A stretch of 64,000 bases of DNA, taken from positions 1,488,001-1,552,000 of the forward strand of contig CAVVGO010000006.1 of assembly GCA_963747835.1 (NCBI GenBank). The letters run 5' to 3'. Below, in pieces: positions 63,761-64,000 of the stretch. The position numbers and the translations under genes were made by a program. This stretch comes from JAJPKK01 sp963747835. GTDB lineage: Bacteria > Pseudomonadota > Alphaproteobacteria > Rhizobiales > Xanthobacteraceae. The notes under the pieces are model-generated. The model saw only the letters and a list, made by a program, of their open reading frames with translations, had not been told where the DNA came from and ran no database searches. Positions within the stretch are counted from its first letter, which is position 1, and each line of letters starts with the position of its first letter.

Positions 63761-64000
63761 CACTCCGTCTTGATATTCCCCTGCCGGACGATCTGCGCCC
63801 ACTTCTCCATCTCGCCGCGCATCCATGCGTCGAGTTCCGCCGGCGTGTTGCCCCAGGCGTCGATGCCGAGGCTGGCGGTGCGGTCAGCGAATTCGCGCGA
63901 ACCCACCACGGCGCGGATGTCGGCCGAGAGGCGCGCCAGCACCGGCGCCGGAACGCCGGCGGGCGCGACGGCGGCATTGAAGGCGACGACGTTGAAGCCC
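63760..64000 (-). CDS. Bug/TctC-type substrate-binding protein, C-terminal part (start outside window)
   Basis: The last 79 codons of a TctC/Bug family protein: GFNVVAFNAAVAPAGVPAPV at the window edge, then LARLSADIRAVVGSREFADR and MRGEMEKWAQIVRQGNIKTE, ending at TGA 63760-63762. The WNT/GNTPAELDAW-like segment and final EMEKWAQIV are typical of the family. It is the second TctC gene in the window and differs clearly from the one at 49943. Confidence 0.85.
   Translation of the reverse strand, partial: GFNVVAFNAAVAPAGVPAPVLARLSADIRAVVGSREFADRTASLGIDAWGNTPAELDAWMRGEMEKWAQIVRQGNIKTE

Overview
The window is a 64 kb stretch of a high-GC alphaproteobacterial chromosome. Gene content and order (acnA; zapE-mdh-sucCDAB-lpdA; xerC and priA close by; DUF2794 and DUF1223 genes; several Bug/TctC substrate-binding proteins; GTAGGGTGGGCAAAG-type intergenic palindromes) point to Hyphomicrobiales, near the Nitrobacteraceae/Xanthobacteraceae. 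This placement is inferred from content only; there is no rRNA or other marker, and I saw no convincing tRNA gene.

Layout. 1-10.3 kb: 3' end of aconitase, a DUF1223 gene, DUF2794 facing a GNAT acetyltransferase, a tandem pair of Bax-inhibitor-1 (BI-1) membrane proteins, and a ybbA-ybbP ABC system divergent from tesA and thpR. 10.3-15.3 kb: an HAE1-type RND efflux pump with its adaptor, and a GNAT enzyme. 15.7-26.9 kb: the TCA block zapE, mdh, sucC, sucD, sucA, sucB, lpdA, with a small DUF4160/DUF2442 cassette between E2 and E3. 26.9-38.2 kb: DUF4337, a tandem palindromic repeat array, xerC, priA, a lower-GC accessory patch (unknown gene plus XRE regulator, YjfB-like protein, orphan ParD), a cytochrome c/beta-propeller protein, and lepA. 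38.2-43.4 kb: a metal efflux operon (CsoR/RcnR-type repressor, adaptor, CzcA-like RND pump) with two operator-like palindromes. 43.7-49.9 kb: amidase, PhzF, a YeiH-type membrane protein with a 51-residue membrane protein, and mepA. 49.9-56.9 kb: a probable small-molecule catabolic cluster. 57-64 kb: an accessory region with RhuM, degraded toxin-antitoxin genes, a DNA methyltransferase split by an IS21-family element, and the end of another TctC gene.

Two things stand out. First, single-base frameshifts recur in genes that should be intact (sucB, lepA, ybbA, ybbP, DUF1223, GNAT, NMT1-like, DUF4160). Because sucB and lepA are affected, many are probably sequence errors rather than true decay. 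Second, the accessory end holds a cleanly datable event. A 2.6 kb IS21-family element with a 6-bp target duplication splits a beta-class methyltransferase that carries a C-terminal Mrr-like domain. Deleting the element and one duplication copy restores the reading frame exactly. Degraded toxin-antitoxin-type genes cut by palindromic repeats also recur (58.5, 63.3, 43.5 and 38.3 kb).
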